Origin: Botryosphaeria dothidea
Taxonomy: Eukaryota > Ascomycota > Dothideomycetes > Botryosphaeriales > Botryosphaeriaceae
NCBI GenBank assembly: GCA_011503125.2
Contig: WWBZ02000051.1
Span: 868,001 to 932,000 of the forward strand
Direction of reading: 5' to 3'
Length of the DNA stretch: 64,000 nt
The notes below the pieces were generated by a model. It was not told where the DNA came from. It worked only from the letters and a program-made list of their open reading frames with translations, and searched no databases. Positions 58,926-64,000 of the stretch are shown here, piece after piece. Position numbers and translations under genes: made by a program. Within the stretch, counting starts at the first letter, position 1, and each line of letters opens with the position of its first letter.

Positions 58926-60046
58926 ATGCGTCTTTCCACTGTTCTTGTCGCCGGTTCGGCATCTCTCGCGCTGGCTGCGCCGGTGCAGAAGGAAGAGAAG
59001 CGTGCCTCCACCTTCGAATTCTTTGGTGTCAACGAGTCTGGCCCTGAATTCGGTGAGACCAAGTGGCCTGGTGTCAAGAACACCGACTACGTCTGGCCCA
59101 CTCTCTCCACTATTGACACTTTTGTCAACAAGGGAATGAACACCTTCCGCGTCAACATCCTGATGGAGCGCCTCACCCAGGACTCTTTGACCTCCTCCCT
59201 TAACGCTCAGTATCTGGCCGACCTCAAGGAGACGGTCAATTACATCACCAACAAGGGTGCTTATGCCATGATCGTCCCCCACAACTATGGCCGTAAGCCC
59301 TCCCTTTCCAAAAAAAAAAACTTCAGCAGCAGGGCTTTACTCATGTTATCTTTTAGGCTTCAAGTCCTCGATTATCACCGACACTGCCGGCTTCAAGACG
59401 TGGTGGACCAACGTCGCCAAGGAATTCGCCAGCAACGAGAAGGTCATCTTCGACATCAACAACGAGTTCCACGACATGGACCAGACGCTCGTCGTCAACC
59501 TCAACCAGGCCGGCATCGATGGCATCCGCGCCGCCGGCGCCACCAGCCAGTACATCACCGCCGAGGGCAACTCCTGGACCGGCGCGTGGACCTGGACGAC
59601 CTCGGAGAACGGCAACACCATGGCCGCGCTCACGGACCCCCAGGACAAGCTCGTGTACCAGATGCACCAGTACCTCGACAGCGACGGCAGCGGCACCAGC
59701 GAGACCTGCGTCTCCAGCACCATCGGCCAGGAGCGCCTCAAGGCTGCCACCCAGTGGTTGAAGGACAACGGCAAGAAGGGTCTCATTGGCGAGTTTGCCG
59801 GCGGCAACAACGATCAGTGCAAGACCGCTGTCAAGGGCATGCTCAGCTACATGAAGGAGAACAGCGACGTCTGGACGGGTGCCCTGTGGTGGGCTGCTGG
59901 TCCCTGGGTAAGTTCTTTAACACACCCCTCCATCATTAAGCAAATCACTAATACAAGCCCAGTGGAGCACGTACATTTACAGCATGGAGCCCACCGATGG
60001 TGTTGCATACACCGCTTACCTCGACCTCATCGCCCAGTACAAGTAA
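58926..60046 (+). CDS. Secreted GH5 family endo-beta-1,4-glucanase (cellulase)
   Basis: Three exons (58926-59292, 59357-59907, 59963-60046; introns 64 and 55 nt) give 333 residues. A signal peptide (1-18, [13 protein letters not shown]) and a short pro-like KR segment precede the TIM barrel, which starts [16 protein letters not shown]5 landmarks: [18 protein letters not shown], acid/base Glu in [10 protein letters not shown] (about 159), [12 protein letters not shown], and nucleophile Glu in LIGEFAGG (about 268). This looks like subfamily GH5_5, typical fungal endoglucanases. No cellulose-binding module. Exon 2-3 joining gives [15 protein letters not shown]. It hydrolyses internal cellulose links outside the cell; convergent with a secreted asparaginase. 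Confidence 0.94.
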
Positions 60047-61057
60047 ACTGTCTCTGGCCACGAGGTGGACGCTTGGACGTGGAGGCTGAGCGGGTTATTG
60101 CTTCGATTGTAAATATTTTGACGCTGTTCTTGATCAAAAATTCCACTTATTTCCGACTGCGGTACTTGATTCCAATGTTTGGACTTCACGTAAATGCAAA
60201 AGTTATGTGAGTGCTAGCTTGGGCTTACCTGTCTAGAGAGAAACTGCCTAGGTGATTATTCGTGAGAAACTTGATTTCAGACCTAGGGCAAGGGCACATA
60301 ACAGGATCACAATTTTTGGTTATTCAAGAGAGTGGCGGTGGCTGAAACCTGCTCCAGGTATATAGGGTGGTATTGCAGCTGACGCGTCAGTGGCTTTCAA
60401 CAAACATATAGTGAATCGAGGCATTTGTCCGGACGCAAGTGTATTGCAAGTCTATTGAAAAAGCTGTCCAGACGAATGCTTCGACTCCATATAACAGCAG
60501 TCTTGATCTGGCCCTCCGGGGTTATCAGGCTTGGCATTGTTGGTTATAATCCATGAGACACGCTGCACGGTTTACAAGCACTGCGTCTTACTGACCTTGC
60601 ACAAAACTCACTGGCAGCCGGTAATCAAAATGCACAGTAATATCTCGGCGTATGCGGTCTGCAGGTTACTCAAACGGCGGCAATCGAACCTTCACACGTC
60701 GTTCACGCGTCTCCCAAATCAGCTGTTGGTAAACTTTCCACACATCCATACGAAGACTCGGATAGGGCACCAAAGCGCATTCTTGTCAGTATTCAAGAAT
60801 TTCTTTCTCTACCTCGTATAAGTCGTGGCACATCACCAATTTCGGCTCCACTATCACACCCAACGCCATCCCGTTATCTTAGCGAATCCCGAGCAGATCG
60901 ACCCGAGAGCCACGACCCCCGGCAATGCTGCTCTGTTGAAAGCCAAAAAGCGGCGCTGGAATTATCCTTGCGTACATTATGTACTCCAACATGCCCATCT
61001 ATTTTTTAATCTCCTCCCCATTAAATATACATTACATCGTAAGCTCCCCCAAAATAT
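60047..61057. other. Convergent intergenic space
   Basis: 1 kb between the GH5 and asparaginase 3' ends. Short overlapping frames only; nothing supportable. Confidence 0.55.
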
Positions 61058-62225
61058 TTACGGGTGCAGCCCATCAAAAACGCCCCTGATCTCATCGACC
61101 CCATACCTCGCATCCACCGCCACCTGCAGCAAGATCCTCGCCTTCTGCGGGTTCAGCCAGCCGCCCGCGACCATGTAGTCCTCAACGTCCTCTTTCGGCA
61201 CGAAGCCGTCCACCGTGCGCCTGCTCGCGATCATCGGGATACTCGTCTCGTTGAACACCCTGCCGGCGGCCTCCTTGACGGCATCGTCGATGCTGCCCGC
61301 GCCGCTGCCCGCGAAAACGAGGCCCCTGGCGCCGGCCTCGACCGCCGCGGGAACGAGGGCGGCGACGTCGTCCTGGTGGGTGTAGATGATGGAGACGGTA
61401 GGGAGGGTGGTGGCGTTGGGGGACGGCGGGAAGAAGGGCTTGTTGGGGACGGCGCTGCTGGTGTAGAAGAAGTACGGGACCTGGTTGATGAAGAAGCCGA
61501 GCTGCCCCTGCTCGGTGGCGAAGAAGGTGTCGAGGCTGTTGGCGTTGTTCTTGGTGGTGTAGAAGGGGTTGCCGATGCGGCTGTGTGGTTTCGTCAGTTC
61601 CTGTGGCGGATGGAAGGGGAAAGGGGGAGGGAACTTACTCGTTCAGCGCGATCATGACGCCGCGGCCGCGCGCCTTCTCGCTGGCGGCCAGGCTGACGGC
61701 TTGGTACAGGTTGAGCGGGCCGTCGGCGCTGAGGGCGGTGGCGGGGCGCATGGCGCCGACGACGACGACGGGCTTGGTCGAGTTGAGGACGAGGTCGAGG
61801 TAGAAGGCCGTCTCCTCGAGCGTGTCGGTGCCGTGCGTCACGACGACGCCGGACACGTCGTCCTTCTCGAGCTCCTCGGTGATGTTGCGCGCCAGCGACA
61901 GCAGGACCGACGAGTTGATGTTCTGGCTGCCGACGTTGGCGATCTGCTGGCCGTAGATGTTGGAGATGTTGAGGATCTCCGGAACCGCGTCGACGAGCTG
62001 CTGCACGCCCAAGCCGACCTGGTAGCCGACGGTCTGCGCTGACGAGGTGCCTTGCGAGGCGATGGTGCCGCCGGTTGCGAAGATGGTGACGTTTGGAAGG
62101 GAGGCATTGATGCTGGGTTGCTCCAGCTCTTGGCGCGGGAGGATAGGGTAGGAGACGGGAGATGCGATGGCACTGGGGAGGAGGGCGGCAGCGGCGGCTG
62201 CCAGGGAGAAGGTATTGGAGAGCAT
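61058..62225 (-). CDS. Secreted type II L-asparaginase
   Basis: Two exons (62225-61639, 61580-61058) with a 58-nt GTAAGT...CTGAC...CACAG intron give 369 residues. A signal peptide (about 1-21, [14 protein letters not shown]) precedes a segment ending PRQ and the enzyme domain. The first active-site block is [15 protein letters not shown] (nucleophile Thr 54) and the second [14 protein letters not shown] (Thr 133), the two signatures of bacterial-type asparaginase/glutaminase. [15 protein letters not shown] and [16 protein letters not shown] follow. The C-terminal domain includes [11 protein letters not shown]. Several N-glycosylation sequons fit secretion. It hydrolyses asparagine to aspartate and ammonia for nitrogen scavenging. 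Confidence 0.94.
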
Positions 62226-64000
62226 GATGTCCGGAGAGGCGCGAGAGTAGAAGAACTCTGCTGAGACAAGGGAGAGGAATAGAACAGATGATCTTGAGCA
62301 GCGCGCTGAAGAGGGAAAATCGTGAATTGGCGGCTCTTTGCCTACCTATTTATACTAAAAGAACTAGGGATCTGTTTCGTACCTGTCACTGACTCTTACC
62401 TACGAGACTCCAGGTCTTGTCTATCAAAGCTCGCTACCATAGCCTCGATGCCGAGAAAACGCGGAGCACGAACTGACTGGCGCGCCCCCCAGACCACCGA
62501 TTGTGTCATCGAATTGTCTGCCGATTAATCGAGCAATGTCCGCAAAAATGGCCGAAGCCTGCTGCGGGTAGCTATCTTTTGCTTCGCGTGGGGTACATGC
62601 GGCTATGGAGGCTTTGCTCAGGCACCCTTGCGGGGGCAGTGATGGGCGCTCCACAGCACACTGGCCAACAGCCATCGGCCTTGGCATGTACAGGGCCGAA
62701 CATAAGAGCCCGATGACAGAGAAAATCCAGGACTGAAGAGCGGCCGGATGCTCTTGGCTAGTGAGATTGGCTGCGTCATCGCTCGTTTACGATATTTGGG
62801 CGACGGGAAATCCCTATACCGCTCGTCCAATGCCGGCTTCGCGGAACGGCGTCGTGCTGATAGATTCGAATGACCTTATCGTGGCCGAAGTGGAGGAATT
62901 CCGTGGTCGGACGGCGTGATCCTTTCTTCAGCATCTCCACAGCAGGACGAGGCGGTGGGCAGAAGCAGGGAGCGAAGCCGGAGCCAACGAGCGTATCTGC
63001 GGTCGATAATGCTTACGAAACAACGATAGCGGAAAAGAGAGACAGAGATAGGAAGAGGCGGGTGGACCTTCTCGGGAGGGACGGATCAAAGAGAGTCCGC
63101 CGCCCGATTTGCCGACGGGTTGATCAGGGGAGCGAGCCAATCACATACACGCCCGCCCAAAGCGGCAATTGATGCACGCCTTCACACGACGGAGCTGCGA
63201 GACCTCGTCAGGCAGGCAGCCAAAACACCGCGACTGACAAACAAAAACTCCGTCTCGTGGGACTGCCGCATACGTGCGTCAATGCAGCTAAGCGCACGAT
63301 GTGACGCCGAAAACGTAAAGCTTTGGTGCTGGCAGATGACGAGCTGTCACCGTGCAGCATCGTGAGCGGTTTCTTGGTGTTGGCATTACCCCTCCAAAAC
63401 TGCGAGGGATCCGCAATCGACCACGGGATTACGTCGATTTCCCTTAAGGCCCCTCAACCCCTGATCTGGAGATCCCTGGCCCTGCTGCGAAGCTTAGGCG
63501 CTTGGCGACCTAGCAGCAGAGCCGCCGAATCGTACTGCAGTCCGTCGGTCTTGGCAGAAGATTTCACTGAGGCAGTGTTGAGTCTTCTTCTTGGAGTGAG
63601 ACATGAGCTGCTGTTTGAGGAAATGTTCAACGATTCAGGTTGCGCAGCTCACGACTAACACGAAATATGGGCTGTGCAGCACTGGGTTATAGAAGGAATG
63701 GTCGGACCGCATAGTAAGTATTGCAACAGCAGGTGAGGCGGCACTTACTCGCCCATGGGGATATGGAGTATCCACTTGAATCCCAAAAATCAGCTAAGAA
63801 GAACAGCGCAACCGAAACCATGGCATCGCCATTGACGCCCTGATTCGGGCTCTTTTCCCTAGGGGATACATTTGCTCCACTCATTGTCCCAGCCAGCTCG
63901 CATGCAAGCGACGAATTCATCAACGTCCCGCATCGCCTCACCCGAGTCTGCGCAGAATGCGGTATAGCAAGAAAAGTTCTTCATCAGCTGATGGATTTAC
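62226..64000. other. Asparaginase promoter and further non-coding sequence
   Basis: No supportable gene to the end of the window. Open frames at 62870-63172 and 63323-63658 (plus) lack motifs. Confidence 0.5.
62347..62354 (-). promoter_or_regulatory. TATA box of the asparaginase gene
   Basis: TATAAATA on the minus strand, 122-129 nt upstream of the ATG at 62225. Confidence 0.6.

Noticed and set aside
1..64000. tRNA, rRNA, CRISPR or intact transposon
   Set aside because: I looked for tRNA T-loop signatures, 5S-like sequence, regularly spaced repeats and transposase motifs and saw none. A covariance-model search would be needed to exclude small RNAs.

Overview
The window is nuclear DNA of a filamentous ascomycete (Pezizomycotina; a Dothideomycete is my best guess, from general gene character rather than any single marker). 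The reasons are intron-rich genes with 49-62 nt GT...AG introns and CTAAC/CTGAC-type branch sites, a Zn2Cys6 regulator, fungal-type carbohydrate-active enzymes, and a fungal WASP with a DDW tail. I recognise 18 genes well or fairly well and one orphan. I placed splice sites by hand from reading frame, splice consensus and family motifs. All multi-exon models sum to whole codons.

Layout. 1-16.6 kb is gene-poor: one proline-rich Zn2Cys6 transcription factor (minus, 7.19-8.63 kb) sits between about 7 kb and 8 kb without a supportable gene. 16.6-23.3 kb holds a DUF2461 protein (minus) with three oversized introns (1684, 640 and 325 nt), divergent from TYW3 (wybutosine tRNA modification), then a SAM methyltransferase. 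24.7-29.2 kb holds an NmrA-like protein, a dienelactone-hydrolase-family enzyme and a cupin membrane protein. 29.8-32.4 kb holds a DUF262 gene interrupted by an in-frame TGA. 32.9-39.4 kb holds an MSC7-like aldehyde dehydrogenase with a 7-nt microexon, an SDR, and a divergent glutamine-synthetase-like enzyme. 40.8-44.0 kb holds a membrane-anchored GH3 glucosidase.

The most coherent functional block is 44.9-50.0 kb: a ferric-reductase-type metalloreductase and a CTR copper transporter are divergently transcribed from one ~600-bp promoter, followed by a BIM1/X325-type LPMO-like copper-binding GPI protein. Together these could reduce, bind and import copper at the cell surface. The reductase carries a Met-rich amino terminus resembling that of the neighbouring transporter and a Cys-rich insertion.

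51.5-57.8 kb is a minus-strand run: WASP/Las17, a 208-aa orphan and XPF/Rad1 nuclease. 58.9-62.2 kb holds a secreted GH5 endoglucanase and a secreted L-asparaginase, convergent, each with a TATAAATA element 111-129 bp upstream of its start. The remainder to 64 kb shows nothing I can support.
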